A stretch of DNA of 64,000 nucleotides from Phoronis australis (taxonomy: Eukaryota; Phoronida; Phoronidae): contig NMRA01000002.1 of assembly GCA_002633005.1 (NCBI GenBank), positions 1,579,023-1,643,022 on the forward strand, given 5' to 3'. A model generated the notes under the pieces. It was not told the DNA's origin. It did not search any database and worked only from the letters and a program-made list of their open reading frames with translations. The translations under genes were made by a program, and so were the position numbers. Of the stretch, positions 24,691 through 36,900 are shown in pieces. Each line of letters starts with the position of its first letter. The stretch's first letter is position 1.

Positions 24691-25094
24691 GCAACGCGGA
24701 CTCTGCGAAATACCTCCAACATTCAAGTTACATAAAAAATCACGTTTAATCAGTACATTCCAAAAGTTGGTCACGTAATTGATTTAAGATAAGTAGTATT
24801 CCACAACAAAAATGTCTAGTTTTGGCCTGCAAGAAATTTCGTTGTCTATAAACTACGTTTGTTCAGTCAATACTGTGAAATGCCTCACCCACTGCCACTG
24901 TTTAGTCTAATACTGCCATTAGCCCATATCTCAATCGCCTCAGATTATTTTCTATTAAGAGACCTACTGAGATTAAAAATGAGTCAAATACAGTACTGTG
25001 TTTAGCTCATTGGTTTGAATAGGACATCTGCAGATGCCCAAAATAACCTTTGGAACTTGTCGTCCTGAGGTTTCCATTCATAGAGGGATCGAGG

Positions 25095-25335
25095 TCTCAG
25101 TGGTGGGGGGGCCTAAAATTCTCCCAGATTCCATTTGGCACTAGCATATGTGGGGCTCGGTGGGCGAATGCACAATACATAGGCCTTGAATAAACCACGT
25201 TTCGTTTTAGTAAAAAAGTCCACAAACCCAAAAATTCGAGACCCCCTACATCCCAACATGTTAGGCTGGGCGCATGAGGCGAAATTTTTGTTATTCCTGT
25301 GCCCCCCCCAACTCAAAATCCTGCATCCGCCCAAA
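25095..25335. repeat. Rearranged G/C-tract element (CAGTGGCGG family)
   Basis: It contains TCAGTGGTGGGGGGGCCTAA, ATTCTCCCAGATTCCATTTG, and at the right end CCCCCCAACTCAAAATCCTG followed by CATCCGCCC. These are the same blocks as at 47119-47282, with an insertion or divergence in the middle. Confidence 0.65.
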
Positions 25336-26453
25336 ATATTTCTTGGAGGGAGGCGTACACATCTGGCCTACCCCGCCCAGCAACCAAATATTGCTTGCTT
25401 TAGCTAGGATCCCTTTGAAAACCGGGGAATTTCATTTATTGGTTACCAAGCGTAACAGAAGCACAGCAATTATTGATCGATATACTTTGCTTTTACTTCA
25501 TTCATAAACCCAAACTAGTGTGTAATGAAATGACAATACACGGACCCCTGCACTGGAGCAGTGAGATCTGTGAATTTTTATTTTGATATATCAGTTTATT
25601 TAAAAGCGATTTCAACCGGTGCGTCGCTCATATAATGTAGCTAAAAAATCAACAACATTCGTTTGTGAGATTTGGGTTTTCTGTCTGGTCCAACCCAATG
25701 TACTTTTTGGCACAGGCAATTTAGTGTTCAGTGGCATGTATTGAATCACATGCAAGCTTTGTTGTGGTATCTCGAATGGTACGTTGAACCGTCTTAATTT
25801 TGGGAGATCCATTTTTGGTCTCTTGCAGGCTCTTCGCAGACTACAATTTTTCCGTCATGGGTCATTCGATGCTCAGTGTTGCAAGATCATTCATTTTAGA
25901 TCTGTTTTGACCGGTACGAGGATAACTCAAAAATTTAACAGCACTCTGTTGGTGAGATGAGGAATTTCTACCAGGACCAGCCCATAATGTTTTTATTGTT
26001 ATATACCAGTTTGTGATCAGTGGCATTAATTGATTCAAATGGAATTGTTTTTAATTTGTGGTACATCGAATGTTTTAAAAGGATACTAAACTCTGTTTTA
26101 ATGATTTAATTCAATCCTCGTTCTGCCACCTGGCGTCAATATTGAAGGATAAAAGCAGGAATCAGCCAACAACTCGTACTCTCTATGTCGGAAATTGAAT
26201 ATCGTGGTTCTTGGTGGGTGTTTTTTTCCCCACAGTGCCGCTAAAAGCGTAGGACACGCTTGCGCGTTTAGCAGACTTCGAAAAGAGTTTTCAAATGTCC
26301 TCCAAACTTTTGAGGGTTGTTGGGGGTTACGTACAGAGCATTGTTATATTTCAGAGAATTGGGTAGATAAGTCATTCTTAATATATGGTAATAGGTCACG
26401 ACAGTCTTTGGTATCCTTTTAAGATAGCTCAATTTTGGAGCCCTTTTGGGTTT

Positions 26454-26847
26454 CAGTGCCCAGTTGCATGAAACACTCCCAAATAGAGTTCTCTAAATTT
26501 TCTGCGTGTTTTTGGACTCGTGAAAACATCGATTGCCATTTCTTGTATTGTTTTAGTGCCATTACTACGTCAACTTTTATCTTTGATACAAATCGAGAGT
26601 GAACTCTACATTGAATTGTCAATATTATCGAAAATAATTAGGGATCTTTTCATGCAACATCCCCAACTCTGGGCTCAGTTTTTAGTCATATTATTAGAAA
26701 ATGTCATTAATCAAAGAGGAGATCATAATAAAGATGAATTAATAGAAAAATATTGCATTGTGAGTCCACAAAAACACAAATACGCAAAAAGACTGAGGGA
26801 CCTTAGCTGAGTCCCTATTTGGGACTGTTTCATGCAACCGGCCACTG
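26454..26847. mobile_element. Miniature inverted-repeat element, 394 bp
   Basis: The left end CAGTGCCCAGTTGCATGAAA and the right end, read in reverse (CAGTGGCCGGTTGCATGAAA), are inverted repeats that extend about 35 bp through TCCCAAATAG. Inside lies a second inverted pair (TTTTCTGCGTGTTTTTGGACTC against GAGTCCACAAAAACACAAATACGC). No transposase is present; the internal 96-codon frame has no known motif. It looks like a non-autonomous DNA transposon. The class and the target-site duplication are unclear. Confidence 0.75.
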
Positions 26848-27226
26848 ATGCGCCCTTTCTATAAGGCTCACTGGAGCACGGCTGTTCATCCTGAACTAGT
26901 TTTGGTCGATATCTTCACTATATGATCCCCTTGAAGGGTCCCCAGGGGAAACACACAGCTGCAGACAGCGCGAGACCTAAACTTCCGTACAGTGTACTCT
27001 GAGTGTTCCTGTGAGATGATGTTGGTACCTCGATCATCTGTACTAAGTGCTTATGCCGGTCTAATACGAATTGAAGTTACTTGCAACAGCAAAATACACT
27101 AGAATAAGCATAGAGATTTGCTTGATAATCGATTTCAATGCCACTTAAGTGAGTATGCGTGAACAGAAGACCTTCGGTCAGTGATTTTGTGGGAGGTAGG
27201 AAATGTGATGTTGCCCATGAAATTAA

Positions 27227-27426
27227 TTTCGAATGGCTGTTTCACACGACTGTGGCTCAATACTATACTCCCCTGATTTCGAATGGCTGTTTCACACGAC
27301 TGTGGCTCAATACTATACTCCCCTGATTTCGAATGGCTGTTTCACACGACTGTGGCTCAATACTATACTCCCCTGATTTCGAATGACTGTTTCACACGAC
27401 TGTGGCTCAATACTATACTCCCCTGA
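27227..27426. repeat. 50-bp tandem repeat, four copies
   Basis: Four head-to-tail units contain TTTCGAATGGCTGTTTCACA and CGACTGTGGCTCAATACTAT. They are identical except for one G-to-A change in the fourth. The near-perfect identity points to a recent expansion. Confidence 0.95.
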
Positions 27427-28754
27427 TTTCATTGCGTATGGAATATGTGTCGCGAAGGAACCGTGGTCAAAAAGCATTTTATTTTGACGAAATCCTGTTT
27501 AAAGATTCTAAGACTTGTGCCTACGCGGCCAAATGATTCGCTCGTTGGTGTACTGCTTCCAAGGCCAGAAATGGAGATGAGATGTAAAAGGGAAATTGTT
27601 CTAGACATTGACACTCACTGTGCATCTGCGTTTCCAAAAAGTAATTCAGTGTTTTGCTCATTTGCGCATGTTCAAAATGGGGCTAATTTTCAAGAAGTAT
27701 TATTTCCTCGAGTATTTTGCCCATAGGCGCTTACGCGTTACTGCAGCTTCAAGAGCATCAGAGTATCCGTACAAGTGAATGTCGTCATAGGATGTTTTTG
27801 TGTTTTTGAATGCCCGAGTCACAATTCGTACATTTCAATAAATTAATGGGAGATAATAACGCTTATCGTTTTCCACATTCCTTTCAAAATGTATTTATTT
27901 TTTTCCGCAGCATATTAGATGGCTCAAAACTAAAAAGAAATCAATTACAGAAATGTTTAAATATCATTCAATAATCAAACAAACCCTTTTCAATTGTGCA
28001 TGTTTACTTATCAATTTTCAGAAACATTCCCACTTCAAACGGAGGAAAGTGGTTCAGTTTGAACTGCTAAAACATGCGTGCGTCAGTGACGTTGCTTGGA
28101 AGGATGTGTCATTCTTCCCTTAGCGTATTAAACTAGACATTACACATCCTATTAGCGAAGCTTATATTTTATACCCAATGGAAAAACTAGATGCGAGCTC
28201 TGTAGATATAACCAGACATTTTTCGATGGATGACGTGGGTCTAGAAAATAGGGCCAACCGGGTATGCTCCAAGAAAGATTAGGCACTGAAATCGAGTTTT
28301 TCATAAGACGTTTCGAATTTGCGATTCTATGATTACTGCTACCTAGTACACTGGTGAAGGTGGTTTGTGGAGGGGTGTATTGCTTGGCCAGTTTGTGATT
28401 TTGCTGTCATCTGTTTTTTTGGTCAATTATTTTTCAACTTTGCTTTCATGTAGAACAGGGTAACCAATTTTCAGCGATGGGACTAAAAACAAGTTGCATT
28501 TTCAAGTAAGATTCATTTTTTTTCATTTAAGTGAGTAGTGGACATTAAAGACTGAACGAATATAGAAATTCTAAAATGTCAATAATTCAAAATTCTTTCC
28601 CTCGATCGTGAGAATAGTCAGTACTTTTATTCACGTGCCACTTAACTTAATCCTTTGTTTTGTTCAAATGTTTTCTATAATAGTGGAAATTCAAATTCAA
28701 AAATAAACCCAAGGACATTGTTCGGCTGCATGGGTCTAAATGCACGCCTATACG

Positions 28755-28900
28755 CATGGGCGGCGCACCATAGGGGCCTGGGGGGGGGCTTTATCCCCTC
28801 ACTTATTTCAGTGCTGCGCCACCCATGGTCTATGGGCGGGGCACCACAGGGAGGTTGGGGGCTATAGCCCTCCACTATTTTCAGGGCTGCGCCGTCCATG
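28755..28900. repeat. Two tandem copies of the ATGGGCGGCGCACC palindromic element
   Basis: These have the same structure as 23566-23708. Unit 1 runs from CATGGGCGGCGCACCATAGG to GCTGCGCCACCCATG, and unit 2 from ATGGGCGGGGCACC to GCTGCGCCGTCCATG with a GGGGGCTATAGCCC centre. The ends are inverted repeats of about 12 bp. Confidence 0.8.
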
Positions 28901-29267
28901 ATACGATGCAAGGTCACATGACGATAAGCTGTCAGTGGTGATTATTTCGTTGAGAAAATTGGCAGCACATTTTGCGAAGGGATTTATTTTCAGTTTATTT
29001 ATCTTATCACCTTCACATGTATATCCATGAAGACAAAAATGTAATGTCCTCCTGTGATGTCTCCTTTCAAAACAAAGCCTTCGTTAATACTTTGTCTTTG
29101 ACTCAAAAGTCACACTAATACTAAAACGATAAACAATGCATCGATTCAAAGCACGTAAGCTAAATACGAGTCCGTTACATGAAAATCCAAGTATTTCGTT
29201 TTATTGCTAAGTGAGAAAGCTTTCAGGGCGAGTATTGATTTTGTGATCAGATCTAACGTGTGACAGT

Positions 29268-29651
29268 ATGAGAAGCATGGCCAAATTCACTTCTCCGTCG
29301 AACATCCACTTTACCACGTCCATGGACGTGCAAGATATTAAGCAAACGGTTATAACCGTTTTCAAGAAGATACTCACTCGTCCAGATGAGCCGCCGGTTA
29401 TTCAAGTGGTCGAGAGCAAGGGACAATACTTCGCCATTAACAACTCCAAGTTGGAGACCTGTAGAATGTTAGAGACTCAAGGAAAGTGCCACAAAGTGCG
29501 ACTAGATATCCTTCCGCCTCACATGTTACCTGTTGGGATACAGGAGTTTATTACAAAGGAACAATCAACAGGTAATTACTATCAAAATGTTGTCGGTGAT
29601 AAACAGGTGTTGGTCAGAAACAGGGGCAACATTCTAATGCCCCGATGCTAA
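29268..29651 (+). CDS. Small intronless protein resembling the ParB/sulfiredoxin fold
   Basis: A 127-codon frame starts MRSMAKFTSPSNIHFTTSMD (a second Met at codon 4 could be the real start). It continues through an amphipathic helix (DVQDIKQTVITVFKKIL) to PPVIQVVESKGQYFAINNSKLETCRML and KCHKVRLDILP. The pattern of a short strand, an xI-xVVExxGxYFAI hairpin, a polar NNSKL turn, a helix and a V-x-L-x-I strand is that of ParB/Srx-like domains, in which the turn is normally G-H/C-x-R or DNRRL. The sulfiredoxin catalytic Cys and the ParB Arg are absent, so neither activity should be assumed. It stands alone, with no intron evident. It could be a lineage-specific gene or one exon of a larger gene. 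The fold call is my pattern reading, not a search result. Confidence 0.5.
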   Translation: MRSMAKFTSPSNIHFTTSMDVQDIKQTVITVFKKILTRPDEPPVIQVVESKGQYFAINNSKLETCRMLETQGKCHKVRLDILPPHMLPVGIQEFITKEQSTGNYYQNVVGDKQVLVRNRGNILMPRC

Positions 29652-32600
29652 GTGTGTGCCTAGATAAATTTTGTTTAAGTTCGCACCATGGCAACGTTAC
29701 GAAAGAAAATGTTAAGGTAGATTTAATATCGAGTGTTCACTGCATACGAGTACTTGTTGTAACAGAATAGAAAACAAAACAAGTAAAACTAAAACGCCGT
29801 GTCTCTGATTTGATAATACGCAAATATACATGATTGAAAAGTGAAGAGATAAGCAGTTTAATGATGGTCTGGTGGCTCAAACAATTACAATGTACTTGTA
29901 AATCAATAAACTCGGAATGTTATTTATCTAGCCAACATGCAGGCGTTTGTTATGTCTTTCCTAACGCCACGGTTTTCAGCGGATTAAGCTCGGACTTGGA
30001 TGTCGCTTTGGCTGAACACTAAGTCATGTCAGCCGGATGTGACTTTTAGAGAGTTATCAAAACAAAAGAGGCCGAGTCCACCCTTAAACGCTCAATATTT
30101 GCTGTAAGGTCAGGGGCGAAATAAGAATTTGCCTTTGATTTGATCAATGATACCAGAAATGGATAAAACCAAAATAGCACGGATTCAGCTGTTTGCATTG
30201 TGAGACTTGCTCACAGTCCCTCGACGGACCCGATGCCGCGACCTCATAAGCGGTCGCGCGATCATAGTCCGATGCTATAGCGCTAAAGGCCATTGTGACA
30301 AGCAGCCTCGTTAGAGCGGCCTCGAATAAATAACTAAGGTCGGGAATAGGTTATTTTAAATGGCAAAAGCACGACGTGTTTTGCTGGTTACTTTGTCCAC
30401 AGCAAGAAATCTATCCCACCCGGCGACTAAAATGGGGTTTTCGACCCAAACCCCTGTATGACCCTTTAAAGACCCAGCGCCATCTTCATACACCATTTGT
30501 TAGTTCGAGTTTTGGTTTCTTACATGGTTATTATGGACGAGAAAAGTGATTTTCTGGGATCAATCTTTGTGCGGAATTGAACGTGTAACCTCACACCCTG
30601 CTCGATCAGTCGATTAATGGCTGTCTTTAAGATATTTTTAATTAGTTAAGTCATCGACTTTGATTTCAGCTAATGGTAATTTGTTGTTATATAGCTGTAG
30701 TCAAACTTATTTTCTTCAACAATGACCCCCAACTGCGAACATAACGGATAATCATCGCTTGAGTTGAGGTTCTCAATTATCCAAAATCTATAGGCCCGAC
30801 GAGTTTCGCTGACTTCAACCAGGAAGTCATGACTTCCTGCTTCAACAGACGAAATCAGCGCCTGTAACTTGACTTGATCGAGTTAGTTCGCAAGTCATTC
30901 TTGACCCCTGCGTTTTGTTAAAATTTGACTAAATAGATTCAAAATACATTTCAGAGTAAGTAAATTTAATTTTTAATTTTTTTTAAGGAAACATGCTTTA
31001 GCCAAGGGCTAATAAACAGCATGGTCCTCTACACGTTCTCATTCATTCCCTTGCTCATATTCACAAGTAAGACCGAGCTCAGCTCAGAGGAATAGGAGAC
31101 ATCTTTGTGCAATGCTCGAATGTGAGCCAGTGAAGCCAGGGTTTGAACCCATGTCTCTCAAGCAAGTTTGTAAGACTATCTAGGACCTCAATGATTGACT
31201 GGCGTTTTGTAGGACTATCAAGAACCTCAGCTTCTTTGAGTGGCGTTTCATGAATATCCAAACCTTTTGTTCATTTTTCTTCTAACGTTTCTACCTGTGT
31301 AAAGAGATTGAACACATTTGATATTTAGTTCTTGAGTGGGAGATTTAACAGTTTCATTTGTGCATGATGATTACGATAAGTACATTGAAGTTTCTTTCTG
31401 TTGCTCTGAGTTAAGAAGAATTAATTTTCATGACCACGCCCATAAACATATCAGCACCAATTTTAACACCTTTTTGCTCAATGTATCTACGTGCATCTTT
31501 ATGACGATATTAACTGAACACAGCTCTTTCTCACGCCTGGACGATCCTGCTTCGTGAACATTCAGTAACTAATTGGTCAAGCGAGATAAGATCTGAACCT
31601 AATTAGTAAAAACGCTTGTGAGTGCGTTACGAGACTATAACGTTACCTTTTCATTTTTTCGCAGAACACTACTCGAAAAAAGCTCATAGGGAAAAAACGA
31701 CAACAAATAACAATGGTGAGAAAACACACAGTTAAAAGGATATGGGAGAAAGAGCAAACAGGAAACCACAAAACTCAAATTTGGATTTATTATAATTATT
31801 TTTAATGAACTTTTCTTTCCTTGTCCAACTGTTTCTCCCTTTGCCCAGCTGAATAGACAATTATTGAGAGTTTCACAGCCTCGACACCTCCTCTCATAAG
31901 TCACGCTCCTGTGTAGGGTTATCTTCCAGACCGGCGATTGTTTACATGAAATAAATCTATCTGCTGCATTTTTCCTGACAGCCGTGAAAACACGTTTTTG
32001 AAGACAGCGCTCAGGTGCGCTGTCTTGCTTTCCAGGACGCGTTCAGTGCTGTAGTGGTAAAATTAGAGGTAAGTAGGTGCCCAAAGCCCACCGTATCATC
32101 TTAAGCACTGAACGTAACTTACGATGTGTTCAAATGCCAAAAGGTGGTTGGCTGCGCCTACGTGCGCCTCCGCCCCACCACAGCACTGGACGCGTTTTCC
32201 TCCTCAGTCGCGAAATATGCCTTTGATGAGCCGTGGAACAATTGCAAATGGTATGTCGAGAGCTGGAAATGTCGGTGAAAGAGGTTGAGCCTACTGCAGA
32301 CGGTGAGTTCTTACACTTATCTGAGGCAGATTGCAAGCCTCAAGCAAATACTCACCGTGTACCGGGATGGTAAAAACTGAGGAAAAGCTTCATGCGCTGC
32401 AGCAAATTTGAAAAGCTAGATATTTTTTGACGCGTCAAAAATGAAGTAAGTGGTGGTAGATAGAAAAATATTGTTTAATGAATTATAGAATATTGTCAAC
32501 CGTAAGGCAAACCGCTGAAAACAGTCTTGTTTTGTTCATGGAAAGACTTAAACTTGTTTTGGAAATGACACCTGTATAGATATTTTTATGCCCTCATATA

Positions 32601-33979
32601 TGTGAGCGCATGATGCCGTCACCCCCATCCGTCCGTTCGTTCGTCCGTCCGTCCATCCGCTCGTCCGTCCGTCCGTCCGTCCATCCGCTCATCCGTTCGT
32701 CCGTCCGTCCATCCGGGGTCCGGCGTCTGGCGTCCAGCTCCGTCCGCGGCGGCGTCCAGTGTAGATCTCTGGCATGCCACTGACAAAGATATTATAGTTA
32801 TAGTATAGAGTATCTTTGAGTCATTCTTGAACAGCAGTAATGGGTCTGAAACTGGGGTAACGATGGACCTTAGCTCTGGTCAATACCTGGTGACCCGTCT
32901 CACCGATATATTTGTCAGTACATTCACCACACTTGTATTCGTAAATCACACCACACCTGTCGAGAGGAGGGTGACACATCTTTCACTGACGGGAGGATGG
33001 ACTGAATGGTGTTAAACGGTTTGTGAAACTTGATGTTGCGTTTACGGTAACTTCCTCGCGTGCCAGAAAAATATCTAGCATGTCAAATCTCCTGATTCAT
33101 TACCATTGAAGCATTTTCTCATTTGCACACTTGACCATCTGCCCGAAGCACATTTTTAATGAAGTACTTAGTAGTCAGTGTATATGCACAGTGGCCAGCA
33201 CTACACGAGTTGTTCCTATGTCGGGAGGTGTAATGTACATACATGTAGGTCTACTGTACAACTGAGGTATCAGGTATATTTAAAGAAGCTAGAAATTCGC
33301 TTTCTATTGAAGAAACCATCCTCTGCTTTTTGGCCTTGCAGTGAACTGATAGTTGGTTATTGCTAGTCGAGACCATAAAATGACACGCCGTGACAAGTCT
33401 CTTGACGGTCAGCTTGATCATTGTTGTACACCATCAGAAATTAAAAACCCGGAGTTTCTGCATTAAATTGAGTTCGTTTTTGTCACCATTTGTCGTGTTG
33501 ACGGGTAGAGAATTATTTAGGAAAATGTTTTGAATAAATTAGTTTTGCATTAAAACATATTTTAACAATTTTGAAGGGAGGGTACCTTTTAAAAAATGTT
33601 CAGTCGGGGTCATCTCTCACCAAGACAGTTTCTAAGCCCTTAGTGCCGTGGCGAATTACAAATTTGTCAAAAACAACCACCACAGTTTGTAATCAGTTGA
33701 TATTATGTTCGAAATAAAAACAAGACATTCATAATGAAGACAACCTGAACATCTTGTTCTTACACACATGATTTTTCTGTTTTCATAAAGTTAATTGAAC
33801 CACACACCGTGGCCGAGCGTTCCGTTGACCTTAGTCTCTCGCGAGAAAAGCAAGTACTCGCAAGACCTCGAACAATTATACGAGTGAAAACCCAGTGCTT
33901 CGCGAGTGTGCACGGGGGGTTTACTTATATATATCCGATGAAAACTCTTATTTTTTTAATGACATTATATCCTTTCTAT
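29652..33979. other. Intergenic region, mostly featureless
   Basis: I see no supported gene on either strand. A GC-rich, dyad-containing stretch lies near 30230-30300. A minus-strand TGGGTTCAAACCC near 31140 resembles a tRNA B box but lacks a tRNA around it. The only clear repeat is the TCCG tract at 32593-32757. Confidence 0.4.
32593..32757. repeat. (TCCG)n tract inside a CCCTCATATATGTGAGCGCAT repeat
   Basis: A lead-in of the form ATGCCCTCATATATGTGAGC, then ATGATGCCGTCACC, runs into an imperfect tetranucleotide array of TCCG with TTCG and CATC variants. A related lead-in without the array is at 37912 (TATGCGCCCACGTGGACGCA then TTATGCCGTC). The array is therefore probably part of a dispersed element and not a free microsatellite. 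Confidence 0.8.
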
Positions 33980-36900
33980 ATGGCAGATCACGCTCAAGAC
34001 ACAAGACAGTCCTCAGGACACCACCAGATGTCAGCTTTGTGTGACGACATCAAAGATGGTGGCGACCAAGCGGAGTCGGAGAGCGAGTTCCCTGACTATT
34101 GTTCATCCGAATCGGATAGTGATATTTTTGGTAAATAGTTTGTTTCTTCACTTTGGATTATTTGCCAAATTTTGAACCTTTTTCCATATTAACTTTCACG
34201 AAACGTCACCTTCATTATTTCCAAACAAGGTCGTCGTGGTAATAAAGTAAAGATTCGACAAAATTATTAATTTTCCCATCCACAATACATAATCACCACC
34301 TTGATTGTTGCCCCCAACAGGTTCCTCGCAGTTGTTTTATTTTTTACTTTGATCCAGAATGAGAGAATCAGTCACATATCAAATTCCGACTAATGTACAT
34401 CTCTCATCATTAAATCAGCGATTAATTCACATGTGGTATGGTAACACAATGGTTTGCACATTCCCCCTACTGTGCTTGTTATACAGCCTCGCAATCACAA
34501 AGAACTCGTAACCTGCCTCCCGTTCAGTAACGCTAGGTCCTCGCTAAAAAGCAAGACTTCGCGAGATTACGTGAGATATTGCCATGCATTTTAAATGAGA
34601 GCACGTGACTTTGACTAGGTTTTAGCTAAGTCCTAGCGTAGGTCCTAGCGTCTACTGAACGCAACCTGAGTACTTACTTTGTCAAGCTCAAGCCATTGCG
34701 GATATCGGAAATCGATCTGTGCGCATCCCATAGCGTAGATTTATGGGGTAAGGCTTATCTAATTCAGAACCCTGAAAGAATATCACTCAAGCGATTGTGT
34801 GCTCTGAAAGCTGTCGGTTGATTTTGGATACATGCAACCTGTTTACTCGCATCTATGCTTTATTGCTAAACTGAAGTTATGGCTGCTTGAAATATTATTA
34901 AAATGAAGGGATTTCTAAACATTGTTTTTCTACGGCTACTGCCCACAAAAACTATGAACACCAAATACCCAATATAGGATATTAAACTGCGAAGTCGCAA
35001 TCTCCCGTAATATAGAGACCTCGTGTATTTTGTATAATTCTTCAAAATACACGAGGGCTCTAGATAATGATAATAATCTATATTTAAACTTGAAGTAAAA
35101 TCTTAGCGATTATTTTTTTGTAACACATTTTCACGAATAGGAAGTATGAGCAAAATGAAAATCAAGTGGACTATTTCATAATACCATTTTCTGTACAGAT
35201 TTTAGTCTTAAGCAATTGTTGAAATCCCAGTGCTATTAAAAAAATTGAATCCAATTTTTCACGTAACATGACGCCAGCGGCTGAATAGCTGTGGTTCCCG
35301 CCAAAATGTTAATCAATAAGCGCTGATTAACAAAATGGGTTAGTAAACTGTTGTAATGGCCTTATCAGACTGATAACGTGGTATAAAAATAATTTAATTC
35401 CTTTTTATTCTCGTGACAGTAATCATATCAAACAATCTCGTATAAATACAAGGACTGTGCATTGCAAGCATGTGTCGATGTTGACCAGATAAATGTTATT
35501 ATTATATTATAATTATTTCCTCCTTTAAAAAGAGCAGTTGTCGAAAATGCTTGAAATATCAAGTATCAATATTGCAATTTTGCAAGAATTTTCAGGATAT
35601 TCTTCATCAGAACTTCTGACTAAACACAGCTGATAAATTCATAATTTTTACATTCGCGCGATAAAATTTCAAGGTTCCTGAAAATTTTCAAAAAGACACA
35701 CGGCATAAAGTTTTTCGGTAGCATTTGGCACTGGTTAAACGACAGTAACATCCGGGTCATTTACAACCTCTGGTCATTGACTCCTATCCTATTTGTAGCC
35801 ATTCCAATATATTCCATCAAATTCGTTCATAGATTTTATTACAGAAATTCAAGTGTCAATTATCGTGTTTATGTTGTGTCAGAGCAGCTCAAGGACGCTT
35901 CTTCTGAAATGTTGATTCAATATTATTGACAGCTTGACGTTTGCCAATCTATATGTGTGCATCACAGCGGGTGCACTGAGCAACCGCGTCGACTCTAGCT
36001 CTTACGTCAAAGCGATTATTACGAAGAAGAAACCAGAATATGCGAACACTGGTTTCAATAGCTTACTAAATTTGCCCGTGTCATGCAATTGCAAAAACTG
36101 CTAGACACTGGACAAAGGAGAATAGATTTTTACGAATGGATGGAGATTAATTCGATGACTTCCTCTGTAGTTTAGTGCGCCCACCGTGTATCTAATTTAA
36201 TAGACGCCCACTCTAATAGAAACAAGGGTTTAGTAGGTACTCTGAAATCAATATACCCAGGGTGTCTAACAGAAGTCACCTCTAATAGAGCCCCTCGGCC
36301 ACTTCTAATAGAAGCCCTGCCTGTATTGCCTGGATGTCGTCTAAGAAGAAAACAAAGTTGCAAGTGGTATGTAAAATTGTGCTCAAGATCGTGTTATTAC
36401 ACAATACACACAGTTGGCGAAGGCTATTGTTTTCGTTTGCCATCCTAAAATATCCTGGGTTGGCTTTCTGTATAATGGGACCAAAATAAAAAACACCGGG
36501 TCTCTAATAAACGCCTCCCTCTAAGGGAGGCCGGGTTTGAGACTCGTCTGAAAAAATAAATGCCCCGACTACTATTAGAAGTTTTACGGTGTTATTAACG
36601 AACAAGTTTCCAAAGTACCGGGAGACTTCGGTACTAGTGTGTCAGCTCTACCGAGCTTTTTTTCTCTTTGTTGGATAGCGCCATGACAATCTGCTTTCTC
36701 CTACATTAATCAAATAGTGAAGTTGATGCAAAATATTGATGAGGCGCCTCACACGCACAAAGGCTTTGATGGTTTGGTAAAAACATCTACAGAAAACAGC
36801 TCTGTCAAAATGTTGACATCTGTACGTTATAGTCATCAGGATCACCCTACTCGATCAAAAGAAAGTCCAATCATTTTGCGTCAATTCAATATTAATGAAT

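Larger units (their letters stand above)
22740..29267. other. Gene-poor region with small repeats
   Basis: No exon or ORF here has recognisable homology. It holds two tandem units of the GGGGGCTATAGCCCCC element (23566), a GC-rich stretch (24340-24690), a G/C-tract element fragment (25095), a miniature inverted-repeat element (26454-26847), a 50-bp tandem repeat (27227) and two more palindromic units (28755). The remaining ORFs of 60-100 codons look random. Confidence 0.5.

Noticed and set aside
26520-26810. 96-codon ORF as a transposase
   Set aside because: It is internal to a short inverted-repeat element, lacks any catalytic motif I know, and is partly formed by the inner inverted repeat.
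31079-31261. tRNA gene or tRNA-derived SINE suggested by TGGGTTCAAACCC
   Set aside because: Only a B-box-like sequence is present. No A box at the right distance, no acceptor stem and no cloverleaf can be drawn.
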